Origin: Bacillota bacterium
Lineage (GTDB): Bacteria > Bacillota > Negativicutes > Sporomusales > UBA7701
NCBI GenBank assembly: GCA_023415775.1
Contig: JAEZJM010000036.1
Coordinates: forward strand, 19,957-83,956
DNA length: 64,000 nucleotides
Reading direction: 5' to 3'
The notes below the pieces were generated by a model. It was not told the origin of the DNA. It saw only the letters and a program-made list of their open reading frames with translations, and did no database searches. Of this stretch, positions 17,515 to 25,163 are shown piece after piece. Position 1 is the first letter of the stretch; every line of letters starts with the position of its first letter. Position numbers and translations under genes: made by a program.

Positions 17515-18110
17515 TGGCCCTGCTCGTCGCCGCCGCCGTCCTCGGCGGCGTTCTCCTCGGCTGGGCGGCGCTGCCGCCGTCCGCCGTCGCCTACCTCGAC
17601 ACCGCCGTCACCGCCATCCTCGCCTTTCTCGTCTTCCTCGTCGGCATCGACATCGGCGGCAATCGCGACGCCTGGCGGCAGGCTGTGGCCGCCGGGCCGC
17701 GCCTTCTCCTCGTGCCGCTCGCCGTCGCCGCCGGCAGCCTCGCCGGCGCCGGACTGGCCGGCGCGCTCTTGGGCATGCCAGTCAGGGAAGCGGTGGCCGT
17801 AGGGGCCGGCTTCGGCTGGTACAGCCTCTCCGGCGTCCTCATCGCCGCCACCTACAGCGTCGAACTCGGCGCAGTCGCCTTCCTGGCCAACGTCGCCCGC
17901 GAACTCATGGCCTTCCTGCTCATCCCCGTCCTCGTCGCCCGCATCGGCAAACTGCCGGCCATCGCCCCCGGCGGCGCCACCACCATGGACTCCACTCTGC
18001 CCCTCATCACCCGGGTCACCGACGCCCCGACCGCCCTCGTCGCCTTCGTCAGCGGCCTCGTCCTTACCGCTGCAGTACCGATTATAATCCCGATAATCCT
18101 TGCGATGTAA
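17514..18110 (+). CDS. LysO-type exporter, C-terminal half
   Basis: A 198-residue membrane protein with about six helices. AFLVFLVGIDIGGNRDAW, GAGFGWYSLSGVLIAATYS and the C-terminal GGATTMDSTLPLITR are the conserved blocks of the lysine exporter family. The ATG overlaps the last base of the upstream stop (TAATG), suggesting coupled translation. Lysine export is inferred from the family; the substrate is not shown by the sequence. Confidence 0.8.
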   Translation: MALLVAAAVLGGVLLGWAALPPSAVAYLDTAVTAILAFLVFLVGIDIGGNRDAWRQAVAAGPRLLLVPLAVAAGSLAGAGLAGALLGMPVREAVAVGAGFGWYSLSGVLIAATYSVELGAVAFLANVARELMAFLLIPVLVARIGKLPAIAPGGATTMDSTLPLITRVTDAPTALVAFVSGLVLTAAVPIIIPIILAM

Positions 18111-18112
18111 AA

Positions 18113-18140
18113 AGGGGCAGGTGCGAAAGCGCCTGCCCCA
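18113..18140. terminator. Hairpin between convergent genes
   Basis: GGGGCAGGTGC / GCGCCTGCCCC, an 11-bp stem with one G-T pair and a GAAA tetraloop, between the exporter gene and convergent tex. No T-run follows on the plus strand, so termination strength is uncertain. Confidence 0.55.
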
Positions 18141-18168
18141 GAAATAATATATAGCCTCAGCTCGTTTC

Positions 18169-20343
18169 TTAGTTTCCCTTCGCCTTCTTAAGGCTCAGCG
18201 AAATCCGGCCCCGTCCCTCGTCCACGCCGAGGATGAGGCAGTCGATGATATCGCCGACCGACACCACATCGAGCGGGTGGCGGAAAGGCTTGTCGCTCAG
18301 CTCCGAACGGTGGACCAGGCCGTTCGTCTTGACGCCGATATCGGCGAAAACGCCGAAATCGGTCACATTATGGACGGTACCCTTCACCACCGAGCCGACC
18401 GTCAGATCGGACAGCTTGACGATATTCTTGCGGGTCAGCGGCTGCGGCAGGTCCTCGCGCGGGTCGCGGCCCGGCTTGGCCAGCGCCGCCAGGATATCCC
18501 GCACCGTCGGCTCGCCCGCCCCCAGGGCGGCGGCCAGCTCGGCAGCCTTCGCCTGCGGCAGTTCGCCCTGCAGCCCGGCCAGCTTCTCCTTGTCGGCCAG
18601 ATCGCCGACCGCGAACCCCAGCCTGGCGAGGATCGCCTCGGCCAGGTGGTACGACTCGGGATGCACCGGCGTATTATCCAGCGGATTGGCGCCGCCCGCC
18701 AGCCGCAGGAACCCGGCGCACTGCGTGAAGGTCGCCTGCCCCAGGCGCGGCACCTTTAAAAGCTGCTTGCGGTCCGCGAACGGGCCGCTCTCGTCGCGGC
18801 GGGCCACGATATTCTTCGCCACCGCCGCGTTAATACCGGCCACATACGTCAGCAGCTCGGCCGACGCGGTGTTGAGCTCTACGCCGACATGGTTGACGCA
18901 CGACTCCACCACGCTCGTAAGCGTCCCGCCAAGCTCCTTCTGGTCGACATCGTGCTGGTACTGGCCGACGCCGATCGACTTGGGATCGATCTTCACCAGC
19001 TCGGCCAGCGGGTCTTCCACCCGACGGGCGATCGACACCGCTCCCCGCAGCGACACATCCAGGCCGGGCAGTTCGTCCTTGGCCAGCTTCGAAGCTGAAT
19101 AAACCGACGCCCCCGCCTCGTTCACGATCAGATAGCGCACAGCCAGCCCGTGGCTGCCGATCAGCCCGGCCACGAACTCCTCCGTCTCATAAGAAGCCGT
19201 CCCGTTGCCGATCGCCACCAGGCTTACCCCGTGGCGCCTGATAGCCTCCAGGACAACCTCGGCCGCCTGGCGGCGCTGATTGTCGCTCGCCGTAATATAC
19301 AGCGTCGACGTCGCCAGCACCGCCCCAGTCGGGCTGATTACCGCCATCTTGCACCCCGTCCGGTAGCCAGGGTCGAGGCCCATCACCGTATGGCCTGACA
19401 GCGGGGCCGCCAGCAGCAGCTGGCGCAGATTGAGGCCGAAAACGCGGATAGCCTGCTTCTCGGCGTTCTCCGTAAGCTGGTTGCGGACCTCCCGCTCCAG
19501 CGACGGGAACAGCAGGCGCTTATAGCCGTCGGCAACCGCCGCGCGGAGCAGATCGGCGAAGATCGACGGCCGGGCCACCACAGCGCGGGCCACCATATCG
19601 ACATTGGTATCATGGGCGGTCGCCAGCTCGACCTTCAGCGCTTCCCTGCGCTCGCCCCGGTTTACGGCCAGCATCCGGTGGGACGGGATGCGTCGCACCG
19701 GCTCGCGGTACTCGCGGTAATTCAGATACTCCTGGCCCTCCGCCTCGGGAACCGCCAGGCTCGTCGCGATCTCTCCCCCGGCCCACAGCTGCTTGCGGAT
19801 CATCGCCCGGATATCGGCCCGTTCGCTTATCCCCTCGGCAACGATATCCTGCGCCCCGGCCAGGGCGGCCTCGGCCGAATCTACACCCTTTTCCGCGTCG
19901 ACATACCCGGCGGCGATTGCCAGCGGGTCGCCCTCGGCAAGCTCCTGGGCCAGCATCAGCTCGGCCAGCGGCTCCAGTCCCCGTTCGCGGGCGATCTGGG
20001 CCCGGGTGCGCTTCTTCGGCCGGAACGGCAAATAAAGATCCTCCAGCTCCTGCAGCTTGACCGCCGCCTTGATCGCCGCCTCCAGCTCGGGAGTAAGCTT
20101 GCCCTGTTCGGCGATGCTCGCCAGGATCTCATCCTGGCGCTTGATGAAATTGCGCAGATACTGCACCCGCTCCTCCACGGCGCGGATCTTCTCCTCATCC
20201 AGCTCGCCGGTCGCCTCCTTGCGGTAGCGGGCGATAAAAGGCACCGTATTGCCCTCGTCCAAAAGCCTGGAGGTCGCATCCACCTGGGCCGGCCTTACGC
20301 CCAGCTCGCGGGCCACGACCGAAGGAATTTCGCTTGTCTGCAC
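18169..20343 (-). CDS. tex: Tex family S1 RNA-binding transcription accessory protein
   Basis: A 724-residue protein with the usual Tex order: N-terminal helical region with VPFIARYRKEATGELDEE, YqgF/RNase H-like domain (MGLDPGYRTGCKMAVI, about residues 325-340), helix-hairpin-helix region (YVAGINAAVAKNIVARRDE, VPRLGQATFTQCAGFLR), and a C-terminal S1 domain (GSVVKGTVHNVTDFGVFADIG). Tex acts in transcription and RNA metabolism in many bacteria. GTG start with AGGTTGGTGAC upstream. Transcribed away from the MATE gene, with repeat copy D in the divergent spacer. Confidence 0.93.
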   Translation of the reverse strand: MQTSEIPSVVARELGVRPAQVDATSRLLDEGNTVPFIARYRKEATGELDEEKIRAVEERVQYLRNFIKRQDEILASIAEQGKLTPELEAAIKAAVKLQELEDLYLPFRPKKRTRAQIARERGLEPLAELMLAQELAEGDPLAIAAGYVDAEKGVDSAEAALAGAQDIVAEGISERADIRAMIRKQLWAGGEIATSLAVPEAEGQEYLNYREYREPVRRIPSHRMLAVNRGERREALKVELATAHDTNVDMVARAVVARPSIFADLLRAAVADGYKRLLFPSLEREVRNQLTENAEKQAIRVFGLNLRQLLLAAPLSGHTVMGLDPGYRTGCKMAVISPTGAVLATSTLYITASDNQRRQAAEVVLEAIRRHGVSLVAIGNGTASYETEEFVAGLIGSHGLAVRYLIVNEAGASVYSASKLAKDELPGLDVSLRGAVSIARRVEDPLAELVKIDPKSIGVGQYQHDVDQKELGGTLTSVVESCVNHVGVELNTASAELLTYVAGINAAVAKNIVARRDESGPFADRKQLLKVPRLGQATFTQCAGFLRLAGGANPLDNTPVHPESYHLAEAILARLGFAVGDLADKEKLAGLQGELPQAKAAELAAALGAGEPTVRDILAALAKPGRDPREDLPQPLTRKNIVKLSDLTVGSVVKGTVHNVTDFGVFADIGVKTNGLVHRSELSDKPFRHPLDVVSVGDIIDCLILGVDEGRGRISLSLKKAKGN

Positions 20344-20367
20344 ACCGTCACCAACCTTTGCTTATAC

Positions 20368-20544
20368 GGCCGTTGATAAACCGCCATCTGCGTCGCACCC
20401 GCAAGGGGCAGGCCGCAGTTCTAGGCGCTGAAGCGCCAAGAACTTGCGCACTTGTTCCGTCGGCCGTTTGCTAGCGTACGTTCCGAGTACGCGTCGCGGC
20501 ACGCCCGACGGAGCCGCCTAGCATCTGGCGGTTTCTGAACGGCC
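20368..20544. repeat. Dispersed long-hairpin element, copy D (type I plus type II)
   Basis: The longest copy at 177 bases. The outer arms GGCCGTT/AACGGCC and the AAACCGCCA segment pair perfectly. It contains both the type II module (CGTCGCACCCGCAAGGGG followed by GTTCTAGGCGCTGAAGCGCC...AGAAC) and the type I tip (GCGTAC/GTACGC). It is the only copy not directly behind a stop codon: it lies in the divergent tex-MATE spacer, 25 bases from the tex start and 50 from the MATE start. Confidence 0.85.
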
Positions 20545-20594
20545 TAAACTATTCGTATTTTTATATTATATCATAAACCCCGGAGGGCCCTTCC

Positions 20595-21932
20595 ATGCTG
20601 CCCGTAAAAGCCTACATGCGCCGACAGATTTTCCGGCTCGCCTGGCCGGTAATACTCGAAATGTCCGCTGTCATGCTCGTCAGCATCGTCGTCACCGCCA
20701 TGGTCGGGCGGTTTGGCGCCGTCAGCCTGGCGTCCGTCGGCCTCGCCACCATGGTCCAGTTCTCCAGCGCCATGGTATTCGCCGCCGCCGGCACAGGCTC
20801 GGCGGCCATCGTCTCCCGCGAAGTCGGCGCCGGCAACTGGGCCGCCGTCCGCGCCGTCACCGGGCAGGCCGTGCTGCTCGCCGCCCTCTTCGGCGCCGTC
20901 CTCGCCCTGGCAGGGTTCGCCGCCGCCGGGCCGGTATTCGCCGTCATCGGCGCCGACCCCGCGGTCGCGGCCTTATCCGCCGACCTGCTGCGCATCATGT
21001 TCCTCTTCACTCCCCTCTACCTCGTCATGGCCGTCGGCAACGCCATCCTGCGGGGGATGGGGGACACGCGGCGGGCCTTCGTCATCACCACCGCCACCAA
21101 CCTCATCGGCCTCGCCGTCAGCGCCGCCCTCGCCTTCGGCTGGGTCGGCCCCGTCCTCGGCGCCCGCGGGGTCGCCTGGGGCAACACCTTCTATCAACTC
21201 CTGGGCGGCGTTACCGTCCTCGCCGCCCTCGCCGCCGACCCCCGCATCCGGCTTACGCCGGGCATGGTCCTGCGCTACGACCGCGCCGTCGTCGCCCGCA
21301 TCCTCGCCATCAGCCTGCCGGCCGCCGGCGAACAGCTCGCCATGCAGGGCGGCCGCATCGTCTTCACCTTCATGCTCGCCGGCGTCGGCACCGTCCAGTT
21401 CGCCGCCCACCAGATCGCCGTCCAGGCCGAATCCCTCTCCTTCATGCCCGGTTTCGGCCTCTCCGTCGCCGTCATGACCCTCACCGGCATCAACCTCGGC
21501 AGGGGGCTGCCCCACCGGGCCCGGCAATATGTATGGCAGACCGGCAAAATAGCTCTTATCGGCATGGGCGCTATGGGCATAATTTTCCTCGTTTTTGCCC
21601 GGCCGCTCACCGCCCTGTTCATCGACGACCCCGCAGTGCTCTACTGGAGCACCCTCTGCGTCATGATTGCCGCCCTCGAGCAGCCGACCATCGCCATCAC
21701 CTACGTCCTCGCAGGCGCGCTCCGCGGTGCCGGCGACACCAAATGGCCCATGTACGTCACCACCCTGGGGGTCTGGGTCGCCCGCATGCCGCTCATCTAC
21801 CTCCTCATCGTCGTCCTGCGCTTAGACATCACCATCGCCTGGCTGGTCACCGCCGCCGACTTCCTGCTGCGCAGCCTCGTCCTGTGGCGGCGCTTCGCCA
21901 GCGGCAGCTGGGAAAAAGCCAAAAATATTTAG
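20595..21932 (+). CDS. MATE family efflux transporter
   Basis: A 445-residue integral membrane protein with about 12 helices in two related halves, matching the length and pattern of MATE (NorM/DinF) cation-coupled exporters. Landmarks are LAWPVILEMSAVML near the N-terminus, GMGDTRRAFVITTATNLIG in the first half and the equivalent GAGDTKWPMYVTTLGVW in the second half. Ribosome site GGAGGG precedes the ATG. Such pumps export drugs, dyes or metabolites; the substrate is unknown. Confidence 0.9.
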   Translation: MLPVKAYMRRQIFRLAWPVILEMSAVMLVSIVVTAMVGRFGAVSLASVGLATMVQFSSAMVFAAAGTGSAAIVSREVGAGNWAAVRAVTGQAVLLAALFGAVLALAGFAAAGPVFAVIGADPAVAALSADLLRIMFLFTPLYLVMAVGNAILRGMGDTRRAFVITTATNLIGLAVSAALAFGWVGPVLGARGVAWGNTFYQLLGGVTVLAALAADPRIRLTPGMVLRYDRAVVARILAISLPAAGEQLAMQGGRIVFTFMLAGVGTVQFAAHQIAVQAESLSFMPGFGLSVAVMTLTGINLGRGLPHRARQYVWQTGKIALIGMGAMGIIFLVFARPLTALFIDDPAVLYWSTLCVMIAALEQPTIAITYVLAGALRGAGDTKWPMYVTTLGVWVARMPLIYLLIVVLRLDITIAWLVTAADFLLRSLVLWRRFASGSWEKAKNI

Positions 21933-21990
21933 CATAATTTGCCTGCACCCTCAATATATAGAAGTAGTACAATTACGTGGGGGTGGCGGT

Positions 21991-22344
21991 GTGCAAGCAG
22001 TGTGGAATAGCGTTATCAGCGGTTTTGAGGTGGTGAAACCCTTCCTGGCGGCCATAATCGTCATCGCCCTGCTGGTGCTGGTCGGCGACCGCGGCGGCAA
22101 GGCGGCGATCAAGCGTAACAACCCCTGTCTGGCGGCGCTGTGCATCTTCACATTCGCCCTTGGCACAGGCATGGCTTCCTGGTTCCTCGTCCTGAAGCCC
22201 CTGTTCGTTTTCGCCGGGGCGTCCTTTGCCCTAAGCTATCCGCTGGTCATGATGTACTGGGCCTTCTGGCTGCTGGTCGGCGTCCTCATCTCCGCCAAGA
22301 AACTCATCTACGAGAACCTCAAGCGGCAAGGGCAGCTACCCTAA
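21991..22344 (+). CDS. Small membrane protein, unknown function
   Basis: A 117-residue protein with three hydrophobic stretches (about residues 18-32, 45-65 and 70-98) and a charged C-terminus (KKLIYENLKRQGQLP). No family recognised. GTG start with GGGGGTGGCG upstream, and a clear terminator follows, so it is likely expressed on its own. The N-terminal run VWNSVISGFEVVKPF is amphipathic. Confidence 0.6.
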   Translation: MQAVWNSVISGFEVVKPFLAAIIVIALLVLVGDRGGKAAIKRNNPCLAALCIFTFALGTGMASWFLVLKPLFVFAGASFALSYPLVMMYWAFWLLVGVLISAKKLIYENLKRQGQLP

Positions 22345-22366
22345 TACGCCAGGCGCCACACAAACG

Positions 22367-22403
22367 AAAAGCCCCGCTTCAATCCCGAAGCGGGGCTTTT
22401 TTT
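22367..22403. terminator. Rho-independent terminator, bidirectional
   Basis: AAAAGCCCCGCTTC / GAAGCGGGGCTTTT stem with an AATCCC loop and a T-run on the plus strand. It also has T-rich sequence in the minus direction, serving the convergent HD-domain gene. Confidence 0.9.
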
Positions 22404-22414
22404 GTCCAGGACGG

Positions 22415-23428
22415 TCAGCCGGCGATCAGTTCGGTGATAACGATATTGGGCTTGAGCACCAGATCGATATCGGTGTGGCCGTAATCTTCGATAACCCGCA
22501 CCACCGGCCGCAGGGGGAAATGGACCCTATTAGTTACGACATAACCCATCCGGCCGATATTCAGGCGAACGAGGCTGCCGACCGGGAAAAGGGCCGCCGT
22601 ATTGAGGAAAGCGCGCAGCAGATTCAGGTCGAACAGGCTGTTGCCGCCGGCCACCATCCCGTCGATGATCGTCTGGCGCGACTCGCCGCTCTGCTCGCTC
22701 GCGTTCATCACATTATCGAAATGATTCACGATGCGCACCAGCCGCGACAAAGGGTGAACATCCTTGGCCAGCAGGCCCTTGGGATGCCCCGAACCATTGA
22801 AAGCCTCGTGATGCTCGGCGGCGATCCTCGGCACCGCGGCGCTCACATTGCTGCGCAGCAACAGTTCGCGGCCGTAGATAGTATGGAGAAAAGCCTTATC
22901 CTGATCGCCCGCCGGCAGCATCGACTTGCCGAGATCGTGGAAGAGGGCGCCGAGGGCGAGGTCGCGCAGAATACTACGTTCGAATTTCAGATACAGGCCG
23001 GTGATGACCGCCAGCAGGCAAACATTCACGGCGTGCTGCGTCTCATCCTCGCTCGGCTGGCGCACCTGCACATTAACGACATGGTCGATCTGCCCCGCGG
23101 CTTCGTCGATGACGCTGTCCACGACCGAACCGACGCGCTGCATATGAGCGGCCGGGGGCCGGAAATTAAGGATATCCCACGCCTTCATCTGAAACAGCGC
23201 GCTGAAGCATTCCCTCAGCTCGGTTCGCAGCGCGGGACTGATAACCTTCGCTTGTTTGAGCGACTCGGCGTAGGGGTCGAAAACACAGACACCCTCGACG
23301 CCGAGGCGTTTGAGGCGGGCGATATACGATCTCGTAAGGGCTATTCCCTTTTCCAGCAGCAAATTGCCGCGCTCGTCAACAACATCCTGGGTCAGCACCA
23401 TGCCCGCGCCGGCATCCTCTATCCGCAT
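22415..23428 (-). CDS. HD-GYP-type c-di-GMP phosphodiesterase (variant motif)
   Basis: A 337-residue protein. The N-terminal 80 residues (MRIEDAGAGMVLTQDVVDERG) resemble the small domain that precedes many HD-GYP proteins. The HD domain has HDLGKSMLP and EHHEAFNGSGHPKGL. The family name motif GYP reads GHP here, so catalytic output on c-di-GMP is likely but not certain. The open frame reaches 23461, but AGGAGGTGG lies 7 bases before the ATG at 23428, which is chosen. It shares a short divergent spacer with the spore-coat genes. Confidence 0.78.
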   Translation of the reverse strand: MRIEDAGAGMVLTQDVVDERGNLLLEKGIALTRSYIARLKRLGVEGVCVFDPYAESLKQAKVISPALRTELRECFSALFQMKAWDILNFRPPAAHMQRVGSVVDSVIDEAAGQIDHVVNVQVRQPSEDETQHAVNVCLLAVITGLYLKFERSILRDLALGALFHDLGKSMLPAGDQDKAFLHTIYGRELLLRSNVSAAVPRIAAEHHEAFNGSGHPKGLLAKDVHPLSRLVRIVNHFDNVMNASEQSGESRQTIIDGMVAGGNSLFDLNLLRAFLNTAALFPVGSLVRLNIGRMGYVVTNRVHFPLRPVVRVIEDYGHTDIDLVLKPNIVITELIAG

Positions 23429-23600
23429 TCCGTACCACCTCCTTGCCGCAAAAAATGCCACTATACCAATTATATATCTTATTCAGGGGGGCGGGAATGC
23501 CGAATCGTCCCGAATATGTGGGACTTAAGTCTCATATTAAAGCAAAAGGCCGCCTGACGCAAGCGTGCGGCGTCATAAATCTCACCCTCGCCGACTGGGC

Positions 23601-23631
23601 GCATATTCCTGTCCGCCGTGGCGCATGCTAT
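23601..23631 (+). promoter_or_regulatory. Possible sporulation (sigma-E/K-type) promoter
   Basis: GCATATT (23601-23607), 16 bases, then CATGCTAT (23624-23631) resembles the mother-cell promoter pattern (ATATT and CATAnnnT), with one mismatch in the -10. It lies about 30 bases before the start of a spore-coat-like gene, which fits. This is inference from consensus only. Confidence 0.4.
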
Positions 23632-23662
23632 TGTTGATACAAGCGAAAGGGGGGATTTGATA

Positions 23663-23860
23663 GTGTTGTCGGCCAAAGAATTGATGCACCTGGAAGACTT
23701 TCTGACAATGGAACAGACTTGCGCGAAAACCCTCAACTATTTTTCCAACCAACTGCAAGACAACCAGGGCAAGCAGCTTCTCCAGCAGATGGCGCAGCGC
23801 AACCAGCAGAGCTTCCAGACCATCAGCAAACATCTAAATTCGGGACAAAACCTTCAGTAA
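23663..23860 (+). CDS. Small spore-coat-associated protein
   Basis: A 65-residue helical protein (LSAKELMHLEDFLTMEQTCA onward), glutamine-rich toward the C-terminus. It resembles the short coat proteins encoded beside CotF-like genes in spore-forming Firmicutes. The frame opens at 23618, but the GTG at 23663 with AGGGGGGAT at good distance is the better start. The CotF-like gene follows 13 bases after its stop. The role in coat assembly is inferred from similarity and context. Confidence 0.7.
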   Translation: MLSAKELMHLEDFLTMEQTCAKTLNYFSNQLQDNQGKQLLQQMAQRNQQSFQTISKHLNSGQNLQ

Positions 23861-23873
23861 AGGGGTGAACACC

Positions 23874-24230
23874 GTGGTTCAAATGTCGGGACAAGGCCAG
23901 CAAAGCCAGCAAGGCCAGATGAGCGGCCAAAGCGCGCAGGTTTCCGATCGCGACATCATGCAGGTCTGCCTCAATGAATCCAAGCATATGGCAGCCTCGC
24001 TCAACATCTACATCCAGGAAGCGGCCAACGAACAGCTGCGGCGGGACTATATGACCATCCTCGGCGAAATCTACGGCCAGGAAAAGCAGCTCTACGACTA
24101 CATGCAACAGAAAGGCTACTACAACGCCAAAAACGCCACCCCGCAGGACATCGCCCAGGCCCAGAGCAAGTTCAGCGGCCAGGGGCAACAGCAGCAGCAG
24201 GGGCAACAGCAGCAGCAGGGGATGCAGTAG
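23874..24230 (+). CDS. CotF-like spore coat protein
   Basis: A 118-residue protein with a low-complexity, Gln/Ser-rich N-terminus, a central helical CotF-type domain (DRDIMQVCLNESKHMAASLN, then QLRRDYMTILGEIYGQEKQL and DYMQQKGYYNAKNATPQ) and a C-terminal poly-Gln tail coded by CAG/CAA repeats. Such proteins are structural parts of the spore coat. The GTG at 23874 is chosen because AAAGGGGTG lies 7 bases upstream; an in-frame GTG at 23865 overlaps that ribosome site. Confidence 0.8.
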   Translation: MVQMSGQGQQSQQGQMSGQSAQVSDRDIMQVCLNESKHMAASLNIYIQEAANEQLRRDYMTILGEIYGQEKQLYDYMQQKGYYNAKNATPQDIAQAQSKFSGQGQQQQQGQQQQQGMQ

Positions 24231-24232
24231 TA

Positions 24233-24270
24233 AAATAGTCCCGTGGTTCTAGGACCGCGGGACTATTTTT
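24233..24270 (+). terminator. Rho-independent terminator of the spore-coat pair
   Basis: AAATAGTCCCG-T-GG stem with its complement (one G-T pair), short loop and TTTTT tail, directly after the CotF-like gene. Confidence 0.85.
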
Positions 24271-24281
24271 CCGTTTGGGAC

Positions 24282-24346
24282 TTGACTTTATTTCTTGGAC
24301 TAATGTAAAATAAAAAATAAATATAAATGGATAACGATTATTCGTT
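24282..24346 (+). promoter_or_regulatory. Promoter and dyad before the PerR-like gene
   Basis: TTGACT (24282-24287), 18 bases, TAAAAT (24306-24311). About 20 bases downstream is an inverted repeat, AACGA (24333-24337) TTAT TCGTT (24342-24346), which could be an autoregulatory operator. It does not match the usual Per box well. Confidence 0.5.
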
Positions 24347-24376
24347 ACCTGTATTCATTGGAAGTAGGTGTTTTCG

Positions 24377-24802
24377 GTGGAAAACCGGGTAACCGCCCAG
24401 CTGCGGGAGAAAGGCTTCAAAGTCACCCCCCAGCGCTTGGCCATCTATAAAGTTTTGGCCAACACCAAAGCCCACCCCAGCGCCGAGATGATCTTTCAGC
24501 AGCTTCAGCCGTACTATCCGACGATGAGTTTGGCGACCGTCTACAAAACCGTGGAAATCCTCAAAGAAATAGGCCTCATCCAAGTGCTTAACGCCGGAGA
24601 AGACAGCTTCCGCTACGACGCGGACATCAGCATGCATCCCCATATCCGTTGCCTCCAGTGCGGCAGGGTCGACGACATCCATGACATCGACATCGCGGCA
24701 TTCATCGGCCAGGTTGCCGACAAGACCTCTTACCGCCTTACCGGCCAGCAATTCTACTTCTACGGCTACTGCCCGACCTGTCAGGGCAAACCTACCAACT
24801 GA
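24377..24802 (+). CDS. perR: Fur family regulator, PerR-like
   Basis: A 141-residue metalloregulator. The winged-helix part (FKVTPQRLAIYKVLANTKAHPSAEMI, then MSLATVYKTVEILKEIGLI) is followed by the dimerisation/metal part with SFRYDADISMHPHIRCLQCG and the second CPTC pair for structural zinc. The histidine/aspartate pattern and the rubredoxin-like neighbour favour a peroxide-sensing PerR over an iron-sensing Fur, but this is a judgement call. GTG 24377 is chosen over GTG 24368 because of spacing to GTAGGTG. Confidence 0.8.
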   Translation: MENRVTAQLREKGFKVTPQRLAIYKVLANTKAHPSAEMIFQQLQPYYPTMSLATVYKTVEILKEIGLIQVLNAGEDSFRYDADISMHPHIRCLQCGRVDDIHDIDIAAFIGQVADKTSYRLTGQQFYFYGYCPTCQGKPTN

Positions 24803-24821
24803 CATTACGGAGGTGACAGAC

Positions 24822-24929
24822 ATGGCGGTATTCAAATGCGCAGTCTGCGGCGCCACTACCGAAGGGCGCTGCAAGCCTGGGAAATGTGCCCAGTGCGGTG
24901 CCCCCAAAGACAAGATCGAGAAGCAATAA
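24822..24929 (+). CDS. Rubredoxin-like Fe(Cys)4 mini-protein
   Basis: A 35-residue protein with CAVCG at residues 6-10 and CAQCGAP at residues 22-28, plus an extra cysteine in GRCKPGKC. This is the short rubredoxin-like domain seen at the end of rubrerythrins and as stand-alone proteins encoded beside perR in anaerobes. It probably acts as an electron carrier for peroxide or superoxide reduction. Good ribosome site (ACGGAGGTGAC), 19 bases after the regulator stop. Confidence 0.8.
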   Translation: MAVFKCAVCGATTEGRCKPGKCAQCGAPKDKIEKQ

Positions 24930-24934
24930 CAGGT

Positions 24935-25056
24935 CGGCTGGCTAAAAAGTCCATCTGCTGCGTTGTTCCTCAGAGCGCTTGCTAGCGTACATCCGAGTAC
25001 GCGTCGCGGCGCGCTCTTCCGGTACGCCTTGCATCTGGAGCTTTTTATCTCAGCCG
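24935..25056. repeat. Dispersed long-hairpin element, copy E (type I)
   Basis: Begins 6 bases after the rubredoxin-like stop. The outer arm has a different sequence from all other copies (CGGCTG...TAAAAAG left, CTTTTTA...CAGCCG right) but is still complementary. The conserved core CATCTGCTGCGTTGTTCCTC, the GCGTAC/GTACGC tip and CGCCTTGCATCTGG are present. Confidence 0.85.
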
Positions 25057-25076
25057 CGGCAAACCCAGAAATCTCC

Positions 25077-25106
25077 GAACCCGTCATGCGACGGGTTTTT
25101 TCTTTT
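25077..25106 (+). terminator. Rho-independent terminator
   Basis: AACCCGTC / GACGGGTT stem, ATGC loop, then TTTTCTTTT. It ends the perR-rubredoxin transcript after repeat copy E. Confidence 0.85.
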
Positions 25107-25163
25107 GCTACAGGAACCAGCCTGCAGATTGCCGAATAAAGCCCCGAAAAGGAGGTAAGGGAA

